Positions 40,434-49,787 of a DNA stretch of 64,000 nucleotides are shown in pieces. The notes beneath the pieces are model-generated. The model was not told the origin of the DNA. It saw nothing but the letters and a program-made list of their open reading frames with translations, and did not search any database. The translations under genes were made by a program, and so were the position numbers. Source of the stretch: F23-D06 sp002392325. GTDB taxonomy: Bacteria > Bacteroidota > Bacteroidia > Bacteroidales > WCHB1-69. How positions within the stretch are numbered: position 1 is the first letter of the stretch; each line of letters starts with the position of its first letter. The stretch spans positions 6,990 to 70,989 of the forward strand of contig CAMORT010000004.1 of NCBI GenBank assembly GCA_946624065.1, read 5' to 3'.

Positions 40434-42389
40434 TTAACGAATAATTCTGAATTCTGTACGACGATTCTCTGCCCTTCCCTCTTCTGTGGCATTGTCGGCA
40501 ATGGGCTTACGCTTGCCATAACCCTGATAACTCAGGCGCGACGGATCAATCTGCTTGCCCACCAAATAATCATATACGGCTTTCGCCCGCTCCAAAGAGA
40601 GACGGTCGTTGTACTCGTCACTTCCCTGGTTGTCGGTATGACCGCCAATTTCTATGTTCACCTTGTTGTGCTTCAAATAATCCGCCAACTTGTCCAACTC
40701 AACAAACGACTCCGGTTTCAGTTCGCTCTGGTTGAAGTCAAAGAAGATGTTCTTCAACACAACAACGGTACCTATATCCGCACGGCGCAACTGTATGTTC
40801 TTCAAATAGGGTGACAACTCCGTATAAGATTTCTCCACTTGGAAGTTCTCGGAATAAAACGGATAATTCGGATTGGACACATTGAGCAATATGTTGCTTC
40901 CCGTCTGAATGCACGCCAGATATTCGCCAGTCTCCGAATCCGACTGTGTATAGGTGACAACTTGCTTCGTGTTCAAATCCACCATTTCAATATTCGCCTC
41001 AAGTGGAGCGCCTGTGACGGCATCGGTGACAACTCCCTTCACATAGGTGACGGGGTTGGGACGCAAATTGTCGTCCAACTCAAAACTGTACAGATCAAGT
41101 CCACCAAAACCGCCATCCTTGTCCGACGCCATGTAGGCGACAGTACCGTTGGCGTTAATGAATATGTTGATTTCATCAGCCGGCGTGTTGATAGGATACC
41201 CCAGATTCTTCGGTTCGCTCCATGTGCCGTCCTGCTGCAGCGTTGTGTAATAGAGGTCATAACCACCCATGCCCACTCGCCCGTTGGAGGCGAAATACAA
41301 GGTGCGGCCATCCGTATGGATGAATGGCGCCGCATCATCCTCCGGGGTGTTGATGGAGGGTCCCAGGTTCTCCGGTACAGTGAACTTGCCTTCCGAGGTC
41401 ATCGTCGTTTTCCAAATATCTTTCTTTCCAAATCCACCCGGACGGGAAGAGACAAAATAAATGGTCCTGCCATCAGGCGCCATAGATGGCTGGCTTTCCC
41501 AAGCATGCGAATTGACCGGAGCTCCAAAGTTGCGCGGGCGCGACCACTTGGATCCGATACGCTTGGACCAGTAGAGGTCGCAACTGCCCATACCGAAATC
41601 CGCATCACACATGGTGTATAACAGATAGTTGCCATCGGGGGATATACTCTGTGCACCTTCATTATATCCGGTTTTGATGGGAGCTCCCACAGCGTTCCGC
41701 ATCCGCCATTCCCCTTTCTCATCACGAATGGAGTAATAAAGATCCTCTTCATTCATGCAAAACGCGCAAACTGTACCTTTATCTTTAGGACGGTTTACGG
41801 TAAATATGAGTTGTGCGTCATCTGCAGTAATGGATGCCAGACTCTCATCCCACTCGGAGTTGATGCTCCCCCCAAGGTTCTCTGGATGAAATTTCACCGG
41901 ATGGCTCATCGCCTCTATTCCAAACCTGCAGTTGGCCATACCTTTTTGAGCATCGGCGAAAACTTCACTATACTGCAGTCCCTTTTGAAGAAAAATCTCA
42001 TAATTACGCAACGCGCCTTCATACTGTGCACATTTCACACCCTCATTAGCCGCAATGAAGTACAACATCGGATCTGGATTGACCAACAGCTCAATGGCTT
42101 TGTTATAGCACTTGACCGCTGAGTCCGATCTCAAGGTGAAGTTGTAAATATCACCCAACATGATGTAGGTGTCCGGATAACAGGGATCTTTCTGCTGCGC
42201 CTGTTTCAATAAAGAGAGCGCCTTGTCAAATTCCCGGTTGTTGATGCACTGCTCAGCTTTTGAACACAACGAGGCAACTTTGGAATTCTTTTGAGCAGAT
42301 GCCGGAATGGAAACCATTAAAAAAGATAATGTATATATAAATATACATCTTATAGTAAGGACAATCTGAAATCTGCTCTTGGTTTTCAT
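40434..42389 (-). CDS. PorE-like TPR/PD40/OmpA envelope protein of T9SS
   Basis: A 651-residue protein with a signal peptide (1-33, A-S-A-Q-K). Domains in order are TPR repeats (~40-150), a PD40/WD40-like beta-propeller (~190-430, repeated S-P-D-G and F-x-S-x-R-P-G-G-x-G-x-x-D-I), a CarboxypepD_reg domain (~440-530) and an OmpA peptidoglycan-binding domain (~540-651, G-H-T-D-N-x-G and N-R-R-T-E-F). This order and length match PorE, the P. gingivalis T9SS protein anchored to peptidoglycan. Unlike PorE there is no obvious lipobox. Its ATG abuts the mazG stop. The giant T9SS substrate lies directly downstream, which supports the role. Confidence 0.82.
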   Translation of the reverse strand: MKTKSRFQIVLTIRCIFIYTLSFLMVSIPASAQKNSKVASLCSKAEQCINNREFDKALSLLKQAQQKDPCYPDTYIMLGDIYNFTLRSDSAVKCYNKAIELLVNPDPMLYFIAANEGVKCAQYEGALRNYEIFLQKGLQYSEVFADAQKGMANCRFGIEAMSHPVKFHPENLGGSINSEWDESLASITADDAQLIFTVNRPKDKGTVCAFCMNEEDLYYSIRDEKGEWRMRNAVGAPIKTGYNEGAQSISPDGNYLLYTMCDADFGMGSCDLYWSKRIGSKWSRPRNFGAPVNSHAWESQPSMAPDGRTIYFVSSRPGGFGKKDIWKTTMTSEGKFTVPENLGPSINTPEDDAAPFIHTDGRTLYFASNGRVGMGGYDLYYTTLQQDGTWSEPKNLGYPINTPADEINIFINANGTVAYMASDKDGGFGGLDLYSFELDDNLRPNPVTYVKGVVTDAVTGAPLEANIEMVDLNTKQVVTYTQSDSETGEYLACIQTGSNILLNVSNPNYPFYSENFQVEKSYTELSPYLKNIQLRRADIGTVVVLKNIFFDFNQSELKPESFVELDKLADYLKHNKVNIEIGGHTDNQGSDEYNDRLSLERAKAVYDYLVGKQIDPSRLSYQGYGKRKPIADNATEEGRAENRRTEFRIIR

Positions 42390-43157
42390 TTATTCAAGTT
42401 CTTTTGCGGCCTGCCAGAACGATTCCATCTCCTCTAAAGACAAATCCGTCAACTTGCGCCCGGCGTTTTTGGCCCGATTCTCTATGTATTGAAACCGACG
42501 AATGAATTTGCGGTTTGATTTTTCTAACGCATCATCAGGGTTGATTCGTATAAAGCGCGCATAATTTATCAAAGCGAACAAAACATCCCCGAGTTCATCT
42601 TCAACCTTATCAGATTGATTGTCAACTTCTTGTCGCAATTCTGACAACTCTTCTTGAACCTTATCCCAAACCTCTTTCTCGTTATGCCAGTCAAACCCAA
42701 CACCATTGGCTTTTTCTTGGATGCGGTACGCCTTAATCATGGAAGGAGCGCTTTTCGGGACACCGCCCAATACGGAACGGTTCCCTTCTTTCTGCAATTT
42801 GATCTTCTCCCAGTTCTCGTGAACTGCCTGAGCATCCTGAGCTTGCGCATCACCATAAATATGCGGGTGACGACGAATCAGTTTTTCACATAATTGATTG
42901 AGTACCTGAGTGATATCAAACAATTTCTGCTCAGAAGCGACTTTTGCATAGAAAACAATGTGCAACATCAAATCTCCCAACTCTTTGCACATGTCTGCAT
43001 AGTTCTTATCCACGATGGCTTCGGATAATTCAAAAGTTTCTTCGATGGTCAGGCAACGCAAGGTGTCAAAAGTCTGCACACTATCCCACGGACACTTCTC
43101 CCGAAGTTCGTCCATGATATCCAACAATCTTTGAAAAGCAACTAATCTCGGATCCAT
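42390..43157 (-). CDS. mazG: Nucleoside triphosphate pyrophosphohydrolase MazG
   Basis: A 255-residue MazG, close to the E. coli length. The N-terminal domain carries C-P-W-D-S-V-Q-T, E-E-x-x-E-x-x-E-A-I, E-L-G-D-L-M-L-H-I-V; the second domain repeats E-x-x-E-L-G-D-V-L-F-A-L-I-N-Y-A-R. The conserved acidic residues bind magnesium. MazG hydrolyses abnormal NTPs. It follows proS by 33 bases and directly abuts porE, so these form one operon. Confidence 0.95.
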   Translation of the reverse strand: MDPRLVAFQRLLDIMDELREKCPWDSVQTFDTLRCLTIEETFELSEAIVDKNYADMCKELGDLMLHIVFYAKVASEQKLFDITQVLNQLCEKLIRRHPHIYGDAQAQDAQAVHENWEKIKLQKEGNRSVLGGVPKSAPSMIKAYRIQEKANGVGFDWHNEKEVWDKVQEELSELRQEVDNQSDKVEDELGDVLFALINYARFIRINPDDALEKSNRKFIRRFQYIENRAKNAGRKLTDLSLEEMESFWQAAKELE

Positions 43158-43190
43158 TTATCTAATAAAATATTGATTTCCAATGGATTA

Positions 43191-44666
43191 TTAGTATGCT
43201 CTTGCAAAAAGCACCCGTTGCTTGGAAGGTTTGCCCGTCAAGATGCACTTGCCTTCTTCCTGTGGATTGTTGAATGGGATACAGCGGATAGTCGCCTTGG
43301 TCAACTCCTTGATCTTATCCTCAGTTTCAGGGGTTCCGTCCCAATGCGCATAGATAAATCCGGGATGATTGTCAAGCAGATCCACAAACTCTTCCCAAGT
43401 GTCCGCTTTGCGGGTGTTTTCCTCTCTGAATTTCAAGGCCTTGTCGAACAAATTCTGCTGAATGTCCTTCAACAGTTTCTGGATATGCTCCACCAGTGTA
43501 TCAAACGGGACAACCTCTTTCTCCAAGGTGTCGCGGCGGGCGATTTCGGCCGCATTGTTTTCAAGATCACGCGGTCCGATGGCGATTCTAACCGGAACGC
43601 CCTTCAACTCATACTCATTGAATTTCCAACCGGAGCGTTTGGCGTCATCGTTATCAAACTTGACTGAAATATTGAGTTCTTTAAGTTTTGAAATAAGCGG
43701 TTGCACTTTCTCGGCAATAGCGGTGCGTTCTTCTTCACTTTTATAGATAGGAACTATAACTACTTGAATAGGAGCAAGATTCGGCGGAAGCACCAAGCCA
43801 TTGTCATCAGAGTGCGTCATAATCAACGCACCAATCAAACGGGTGGAAACACCCCAAGAGGTCGCCCACACATATTCAAGTTGGTTGTTCTGGTTAAGGA
43901 ACTTCACATCGAAGGCCTTGGCGAAATTCTGTCCAAGGAAATGGGATGTGCCTGCCTGTAGTGCCTTACCATCCTGCATCAACGCCTCGATACAGTAGGT
44001 GTCCAGAGCGCCGCCAAAACGCTCATTCGGGGATTTCACACCTTTGATGACCGGAATAGCCATAAAGTTCTCGGCAAAATCGGCATAAACATGCAACATC
44101 TTCTCGGTTTCCTCCACGGCCTCTTCACGAGTGGCGTGAGCGGTATGTCCTTCCTGCCACAAAAACTCAGCGGTACGCAAGAACAAGCGGGTGCGCATCT
44201 CCCAGCGGACCACATTTGCCCACTGATTGCAAAGAATCGGCAGATCGCGATAGGATTGGATCCAGTTCTTATATGTGTCCCAGATGATGGTTTCAGAAGT
44301 GGGACGCACGATCAGTTCCTCTTCCAATTTGGCTTCGGGGTCAACCACCACTCCACCGCCATTCGGATCATTTTTCAAACGGTAATGGGTGACAACCGCA
44401 CATTCTTTCGCAAAACCCTCCACATGGCTGGCTTCACGACTGAAAAAGGATTTCGGAATGAAAATCGGGAAATAGGCATTCATGTGACCTGTCTCCTTGA
44501 ACATTCTATCCAATGTGGATTGGAGTTTTTCCCATATAGCGTAACCGTAAGGTTTGATTACCATACATCCTCTAACTGATGAATTTTCAGCAAGATCCGC
44601 TTTTTTTACAATATCGTTATACCATTGCGAATAATTCTCTTTTCTTGTAGTTAAACTTTTAGCCAT
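43191..44666 (-). CDS. proS: Prolyl-tRNA synthetase, archaeal/eukaryotic type
   Basis: A 491-residue class II synthetase of the short ProS type 3 (no bacterial-type editing insertion). Motif 2 (R-W-E-M-R-T-R-L-F-L-R-T-A-E-F-L-W-Q-E-G-H-T) is clear and motif 3 lies in the S-W-G-V-S-T-R region; the C-terminal anticodon-binding domain ends R-A-Y. The start is M-A-K-S-L-T at 44666 and not the upstream in-frame ATG at 44738, because the promoter (-7 at 44736-44743) overlaps that ATG. Confidence 0.95.
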   Translation of the reverse strand: MAKSLTTRKENYSQWYNDIVKKADLAENSSVRGCMVIKPYGYAIWEKLQSTLDRMFKETGHMNAYFPIFIPKSFFSREASHVEGFAKECAVVTHYRLKNDPNGGGVVVDPEAKLEEELIVRPTSETIIWDTYKNWIQSYRDLPILCNQWANVVRWEMRTRLFLRTAEFLWQEGHTAHATREEAVEETEKMLHVYADFAENFMAIPVIKGVKSPNERFGGALDTYCIEALMQDGKALQAGTSHFLGQNFAKAFDVKFLNQNNQLEYVWATSWGVSTRLIGALIMTHSDDNGLVLPPNLAPIQVVIVPIYKSEEERTAIAEKVQPLISKLKELNISVKFDNDDAKRSGWKFNEYELKGVPVRIAIGPRDLENNAAEIARRDTLEKEVVPFDTLVEHIQKLLKDIQQNLFDKALKFREENTRKADTWEEFVDLLDNHPGFIYAHWDGTPETEDKIKELTKATIRCIPFNNPQEEGKCILTGKPSKQRVLFARAY

Positions 44667-44695
44667 TATTTTTCTTTTATAAATTAACTTTTTCG

Positions 44696-44743
44696 TATTT
44701 TTGCCGTCTATCAAAAGACTGTTTAAATTGAATTGCAAAAATA
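44696..44743. promoter_or_regulatory. Facing promoters of proS and the lipoprotein operon
   Basis: On the plus strand TATTTTTG (44696-44703) drives the lipoprotein operon. On the minus strand TATTTTTG (44736-44743) drives proS. They point toward each other, so the two 5' leaders would be complementary over about 20 bases. Confidence 0.6.
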
Positions 44744-44758
44744 CGAAAATAAAGCCAT

Positions 44759-44766
44759 AAGGAGGT
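44759..44766 (+). promoter_or_regulatory. Strong Shine-Dalgarno sequence
   Basis: AAGGAGGT stands 4 bases before the ATG at 44771. Strong ribosome-binding sites are uncommon in Bacteroidota, so it fixes the start of the lipoprotein gene. Confidence 0.7.
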
Positions 44767-44770
44767 CAAT

Positions 44771-46192
44771 ATGAAAAAACTATTTTTAATCGCCTTATCC
44801 ACCGCAGCTGTACTGCTAACCGCTTGCAACACAGGGTCATTCGCCTATTATGATGACATCTATTCATCTTCTGGCGACGACCAATACAAGATCCTGCAGG
44901 CGAAAAACTATGACAATACAGCATCCGAATCCGCCCCAATCACCTATTACGAGGAGACTCCCGCACCGGATTCCATCTCCTATCAGTACAACACAGACGG
45001 CAGCATCGGCACTACTTATTATTATAATGAGGATGATTATTATGATTATTACTATTCCTCCCGCCTGCGCCGCTTCCACACCAGTTTGTACAGCGGTTGG
45101 GGTTATTACGACCCTTACTTCACCAACATGTACTGGTATGATTATTGCCCATCCAACTGGGGTTTAAGCATTTACATGGGTTACAACTGGTGGTGGCCAA
45201 GTTATTATTACCGTCCGTACTATTACAATTACGGATGGTATGACTATGGTTTCCGCTATGGTTGGGGATGGGATTATTACAATCCTTATTGGTACAACCA
45301 TGGTTGGGGATGGTATCATCATCACAATTGGGCCATTGATTATTACCACAACAACTACGACAGCAACCACTCCTTCTATTATGGGCATCGAAACAGCATT
45401 GGCCCCTCAGTAGGCAACCAGACTGCAGATGGCAGAGGTGAGCGTCCCGATGGTTACCTTCCAACCGGTCATGGCAACGGAGAGAACAGCAACCACTACT
45501 CTGTAACTTCCTCTCCTGCAACTTTCAACGAAAGATATGACAATCTTTCCGCCTCTTATTCGCCTTCCGGATCGGGCAATACGGCAAGACCGACAGCGAC
45601 ACCTGCCAGCACTGCATCCAACCCCGCATCCAGAACTGCTGCAGAAAGAACCAATTCTTCCACTTCAAGAACAAACGCTAACATTAGTCCTAACCCGAAA
45701 CCTACTAACAATACGCCTACCAACACCAACCGTACTAATGTAACCCCCAACCGGACAACCACCACTCCTGTGACACGTCCTAACACCACTCCCAAACCTG
45801 CTCCTTCCAACCAATACGCTCGTCCTTCCCAGAACAGTTCCAGAACCCCATCTTCTAGCACCACTCGTCCCTCTTCCACTACCACTCGCCCTTCTTCCAG
45901 CACCAGTTGGTCCAGACCTTCTTCTTCCAACACTGCCAGACCCAGTTCCACATACAGCAACTCCTCACGCAACCAATCAACAAGTTCATCATACAGTAAT
46001 TCAAATTCTTACAGATCAAATTCTTCCTATAGCCGACCGAGTTCGTCCTCATACAACTCGGGCTCATCATCCCGCAGCAGTTACAGTTCCTCTTCCCACA
46101 GCAGTTCATCATACAGCGGATCCTCTTCCTCCAGAAGCAGCGGATCATCCTATAGTGGAAGTTCTTCACGCAGCAGCGGAGGCAGACGATAA
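44771..46192 (+). CDS. Tyr/Trp-rich, Ser/Thr-rich lipoprotein
   Basis: A 473-residue lipoprotein with lipobox L-T-A-C (Cys19). Residues ~60-210 are extraordinarily rich in Tyr and Trp (Y-Y-D-P-Y-F-T, G-W-G-W-D-Y-Y). Residues ~230-473 are low-complexity Ser, Thr, Asn, Pro and Arg with many short repeats (S-R-P-S-S-S, S-Y-S-G-S). The role is unknown; it is probably surface-exposed and unstructured at the C-terminus. It heads an operon with a FadL-like porin. It resembles the protein at 50634-51788 in having a long Ser/Thr/Ala linker combined with a Tyr-rich region. Confidence 0.85.
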   Translation: MKKLFLIALSTAAVLLTACNTGSFAYYDDIYSSSGDDQYKILQAKNYDNTASESAPITYYEETPAPDSISYQYNTDGSIGTTYYYNEDDYYDYYYSSRLRRFHTSLYSGWGYYDPYFTNMYWYDYCPSNWGLSIYMGYNWWWPSYYYRPYYYNYGWYDYGFRYGWGWDYYNPYWYNHGWGWYHHHNWAIDYYHNNYDSNHSFYYGHRNSIGPSVGNQTADGRGERPDGYLPTGHGNGENSNHYSVTSSPATFNERYDNLSASYSPSGSGNTARPTATPASTASNPASRTAAERTNSSTSRTNANISPNPKPTNNTPTNTNRTNVTPNRTTTTPVTRPNTTPKPAPSNQYARPSQNSSRTPSSSTTRPSSTTTRPSSSTSWSRPSSSNTARPSSTYSNSSRNQSTSSSYSNSNSYRSNSSYSRPSSSSYNSGSSSRSSYSSSSHSSSSYSGSSSSRSSGSSYSGSSSRSSGGRR

Positions 46193-46222
46193 AACCAACT
46201 ATAATAAAACCTTTTTGAAACA

Positions 46223-47725
46223 ATGAAAAAGTTATTAAGCAGCATATTGATTATCAGTCTTTTTTGTACCGTAATGGCCCAAGGAGACTATGAGGCGTTC
46301 CGCTTCTCACAAATCGAATATCAGGGTACAGCGCGCTACATGGGAGCGGGCGGCGCCTTCAGCGCTACCGGCGGCGAATTTTCAGCTCTCAATGTCAACC
46401 CTGCCGCCATCGGACTGTACAAACGCCATGAGGTTACCCTCACCCCACTGTCCATCGCTTTCACCAATAACAGTTCCTCCTACTATGGGAACACAAGTTC
46501 CACTATGAAAGCCAAATACACGGTTCCACAGTGCGGTCTGGTTATCTCCAACCACATTGAGAATTCCAACTGGAACTACTGGCATTTCGGGTTCGGATAC
46601 AACCGTATCATGGACTACAACAACACTTTCCGCGCCAACGGAATTGTCAGCAATTCCATAGTGAACACCATCCTACCCCACGCCAACGGCACACCTTACA
46701 GCGCCCTCACCGGAGACGCATCCCTGGCTTGGAGCACTTGGCTGATTGACACTATTCCAGGCACTAACAATCTGTATTACAGTCCTTTTGAAAACGCCAA
46801 ACTGGAACACGACGCTGTTGTGAAAACATCCGGAGCCATGGACGAAATCAGTTTTTCTTTCGGCGGCAACTATTCCGACAAACTTTTTGTCGGCGCCACC
46901 ATTGGTGTTCCTGTGCTTGACTACAAAGAGGTGATCTCGTACGCTGAAACAGCTTCCGACGAAGTTACCCTGTCTCACGGCATCCGCTCGTTCCAAACCA
47001 ACAGCACTCAACAGAATTCCGGAGGCGGCATTAACTTGAAGTTGGGTCTCATCTATCAGCCCGTTAACTTTTTACGAGTTGGTGCCTCGTTCCAAACGCC
47101 CACCTATTTCTGGAGAATTCGCGATTCCTATAACCGCAACATGATTTCTTACTACACGAACGGCAAGAACTCCGACACTTGGAGTTACGATAACGGTTAC
47201 CGTTTCTCGCTCACCACTCCGCTCAAATTTAATGTAAGCGCCGCTTTCCTCATCAAGAAACGCGCCTTCATCTCCGCCGAGTATGATTTTATCGATTATT
47301 CCATGTCGAAACTTTACGCCGACGATTATTCGTTTGATACAGAAAATCAAACTATTGATAATAAATTCGGCATTTGCCATACGGTAAAATTGGGTGCCGA
47401 AGTGAATGTGACTTCCAAGTTCCTACTTCGCGCGGGTTACAACTATAAAACTTCTCCCTACAAAAATTTCGCCTCCAGTTTCAACGGAAGCGCACATTAC
47501 GGTTCTGTCGGCTTCGGCATCCGCACAAAATATGTGTTCTTCGACATGGCATATGTGATGAAATACGGAAAAGACAGTTTCTGGCTGTATCCTGACAACA
47601 ACTCCCAGAACATGGGCGAATACGAGGATCTCATCCACAATCCCGGTTCAGACGCCTATCTTAGCGCCATCTCCACCAAAGGCATATCGCACAGAATTGT
47701 CGCTACCATCGGATGTAAGTTCTAA
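46223..47725 (+). CDS. FadL/OmpP1-type outer-membrane protein
   Basis: A 500-residue outer-membrane beta-barrel. After the signal peptide (1-19, V-M-A-Q) it has the family signature A-R-Y-M-G-A-G-G-A-F-S-A-T-G-G-E-F-S-A-L-N-V-N-P-A in two parts, and repeated amphipathic strands ending I-V-A-T-I-G-C-K-F. Such proteins are often called hemin receptor or OmpP1 in databases, but FadL relatives carry hydrophobic molecules. The substrate is unknown. The gene follows the lipoprotein gene by 30 bases. Confidence 0.85.
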   Translation: MKKLLSSILIISLFCTVMAQGDYEAFRFSQIEYQGTARYMGAGGAFSATGGEFSALNVNPAAIGLYKRHEVTLTPLSIAFTNNSSSYYGNTSSTMKAKYTVPQCGLVISNHIENSNWNYWHFGFGYNRIMDYNNTFRANGIVSNSIVNTILPHANGTPYSALTGDASLAWSTWLIDTIPGTNNLYYSPFENAKLEHDAVVKTSGAMDEISFSFGGNYSDKLFVGATIGVPVLDYKEVISYAETASDEVTLSHGIRSFQTNSTQQNSGGGINLKLGLIYQPVNFLRVGASFQTPTYFWRIRDSYNRNMISYYTNGKNSDTWSYDNGYRFSLTTPLKFNVSAAFLIKKRAFISAEYDFIDYSMSKLYADDYSFDTENQTIDNKFGICHTVKLGAEVNVTSKFLLRAGYNYKTSPYKNFASSFNGSAHYGSVGFGIRTKYVFFDMAYVMKYGKDSFWLYPDNNSQNMGEYEDLIHNPGSDAYLSAISTKGISHRIVATIGCKF

Positions 47726-47731
47726 ACAACT

Positions 47732-48508
47732 ATGTATAAGCGTATTATAGCAGCATTCATCATTGCTATTTTCGTTGGAGAAGTTTCGGCACAATCCATC
47801 TATAATACGGCATTCCATCATTTTACCACCGATCCTATGGCCAACATATATGGCTGGCAAGGATCCCAACTGAACAAATACACGTCTGAAGGGAAATTCC
47901 TTCAGACGTTTGGCATTCCTTCTTATGGTAATATCGCCCATGTGGATGCGGATAACGCTGTAAAAACCTTAGTATTCTACCAGGAAGCAGGCAAACTGGT
48001 TCTGCTGAACAATAAACTGGCGCCCATCGGCAACGAGTTGGACCTTTTCGAACACGACTTGACCTCCATAACACTGGCGGCTCTCTTCGGAAACAACCAA
48101 ATTGTCTTATTTGATGAACCCAACCAAGACCTCTACATCACCGATTTGAATCTGAATGTTGTCAACAAAACCCATTGCAGTTTCCCCGAAGAAATAGCCC
48201 CATTCTTTCTGCAATCCGAATCCGACCATTGCATTATGCTGGTGGACTCTCTGAAGGGCATCTTCTTCTTTGACCGGTTCGGCACCTTCGATCGGCGGTT
48301 GCCCATTCCCGGAATCCTTTCCGCCCAACTATATGGAGATAATCTGATTTATCTGAAAGACAACACCTTATATCAATATAACAGAAAAAAACTGGAACAA
48401 ACCCATACAAGTCCATCCTTTATTCCAAACAGCAAAGAGATCCGCATGGCAGGAACCTGGCGCTTCATTTTGGACAAGGATGGCACTCTGCACACTATTC
48501 AACAATAA
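47732..48508 (+). CDS. Exported beta-propeller-like protein, Bacteroidota-specific
   Basis: A 258-residue protein with a signal peptide (1-20, V-S-A-Q) and short beta repeats with alternating hydrophobic residues, compatible with an NHL or six-bladed propeller-like fold. No catalytic motif is seen. It starts 6 bases after the porin gene, so it is expressed with it. The function is unknown. Confidence 0.75.
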   Translation: MYKRIIAAFIIAIFVGEVSAQSIYNTAFHHFTTDPMANIYGWQGSQLNKYTSEGKFLQTFGIPSYGNIAHVDADNAVKTLVFYQEAGKLVLLNNKLAPIGNELDLFEHDLTSITLAALFGNNQIVLFDEPNQDLYITDLNLNVVNKTHCSFPEEIAPFFLQSESDHCIMLVDSLKGIFFFDRFGTFDRRLPIPGILSAQLYGDNLIYLKDNTLYQYNRKKLEQTHTSPSFIPNSKEIRMAGTWRFILDKDGTLHTIQQ

Positions 48509-48527
48509 CAATCAAGATATCGGCACT

Positions 48528-49787
48528 ATGAAAAGAACACTTGTCACGCTTGCCCTACTATTGAGCATAATTCCGGCTTTCAGCACCCATATTCTGATTC
48601 CCATGGATTTGGAACAAAGCAACCACTTAAAGGCATACGGAATCGCCTATTATGCGGTGGCGCATCAGATTGACATGAGTTGGCTGTTGAACTATCGGGG
48701 AGGCAGTTTTATGTGTGGATATAGTGATGCGGTAGAGAACGAATGCCGTGTCAGAGGAGTCTCTTTTCAAGTCATCGCCGATGTACAGGCCCAGCAGATT
48801 CTGAACGAGATTTCCTCCATGGAAAACAACATGAACGAAATCCGGCTCACCAAAGAGCCCAAAATAGCTGTGTATTCTCCCAAAAACAAGCTTCCCTGGG
48901 ACGATGCTGTGACACTTGTCCTCACATACGCTGAAATCCCCTATACCGTCATTTACGATGAAGAGGTTATCGGGGGGGAGTTGCCTAAATACGACTGGCT
49001 GCACTTGCACCATGAGGACTTCACGGGCCAATACGGCAAGTTCTGGGCAAGTTACCGCAATGCCAAATGGTATCAGGATGATGTGCGCGAAAACGAGGAC
49101 CGTGCAGCGCGTCTGGGTTTTGCCAAAGTGTCGCAAATGAAACTGGCCGTGGCCAAGGGCATCCGCGATTTCGTGGCCGGTGGCGGCTATTTGTTTGCCA
49201 TGTGCTCCGGTCCTGACAGTTACGACATCGCCCTGGCCGCCGAAGGCGTGGACATCTGCGATGTGATGTTTGATGGTGACCCGATGGACCCGCAGGCACA
49301 AAGCAAACTGAACTACAACAACTGCTTCGCTTTCACCAACTTCCGCATCGTGACCAACCCTTACGAATACGAGGTTTCCGACATTGATGTTAAACCAACC
49401 ATCCACCTGACCAACAAGAGCAACGATTTCTTCACCCTGTTCGAATTTTCCGCCAAGTGGGACCCCGTTCCCACCATGCTCTGTCAGAACCACATGAATG
49501 TTATCCCAGGGTTCATGGGACAAACCACCGCTTTTCGCAAGGATGTCATCAAACCCACGGTAACCATTATGGGAGAATCCGCCCAATTTGATGAGGCACG
49601 ATATATTCACGGCGAATATGGCAAAGGAACCTGGACATTCTATTCCGGCCATGATCCCGAAGATTATCAGCATCTGGTAAACGACGAGCCAACCAATTTG
49701 GATCTTTTCCCCAATTCGGCCGGCTATCGGTTAATCTTGAACAATGTGTTGTTCCCTGCCGCTAAGAAGCAGCAGCAGAAAACCTAA
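48528..49787 (+). CDS. Exported protein with amidotransferase-like core (often called asparagine synthetase B)
   Basis: A 419-residue protein with a signal peptide (M-K-R-T-L-V-T-L-A-L-L, mature from about residue 21). It is a conserved Bacteroidota family that databases sometimes name asparagine synthetase B, though it lacks that enzyme's N-terminal cysteine and synthetase domain. The G-G-G-Y-L-F-A-M-C-S-G-P motif near residue 225 looks like the nucleophile elbow of a class I glutamine amidotransferase fold. The start is 48528, since an upstream in-frame ATG gives no signal peptide. Its 3' end overlaps udk by 4 bases. Confidence 0.8.
   Translation: MKRTLVTLALLLSIIPAFSTHILIPMDLEQSNHLKAYGIAYYAVAHQIDMSWLLNYRGGSFMCGYSDAVENECRVRGVSFQVIADVQAQQILNEISSMENNMNEIRLTKEPKIAVYSPKNKLPWDDAVTLVLTYAEIPYTVIYDEEVIGGELPKYDWLHLHHEDFTGQYGKFWASYRNAKWYQDDVRENEDRAARLGFAKVSQMKLAVAKGIRDFVAGGGYLFAMCSGPDSYDIALAAEGVDICDVMFDGDPMDPQAQSKLNYNNCFAFTNFRIVTNPYEYEVSDIDVKPTIHLTNKSNDFFTLFEFSAKWDPVPTMLCQNHMNVIPGFMGQTTAFRKDVIKPTVTIMGESAQFDEARYIHGEYGKGTWTFYSGHDPEDYQHLVNDEPTNLDLFPNSAGYRLILNNVLFPAAKKQQQKT

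Noticed and set aside
44667..44738. Extra N-terminal 24 codons of proS
   Set aside because: The proS promoter overlaps the upstream ATG and the peptide has no similarity to ProS.
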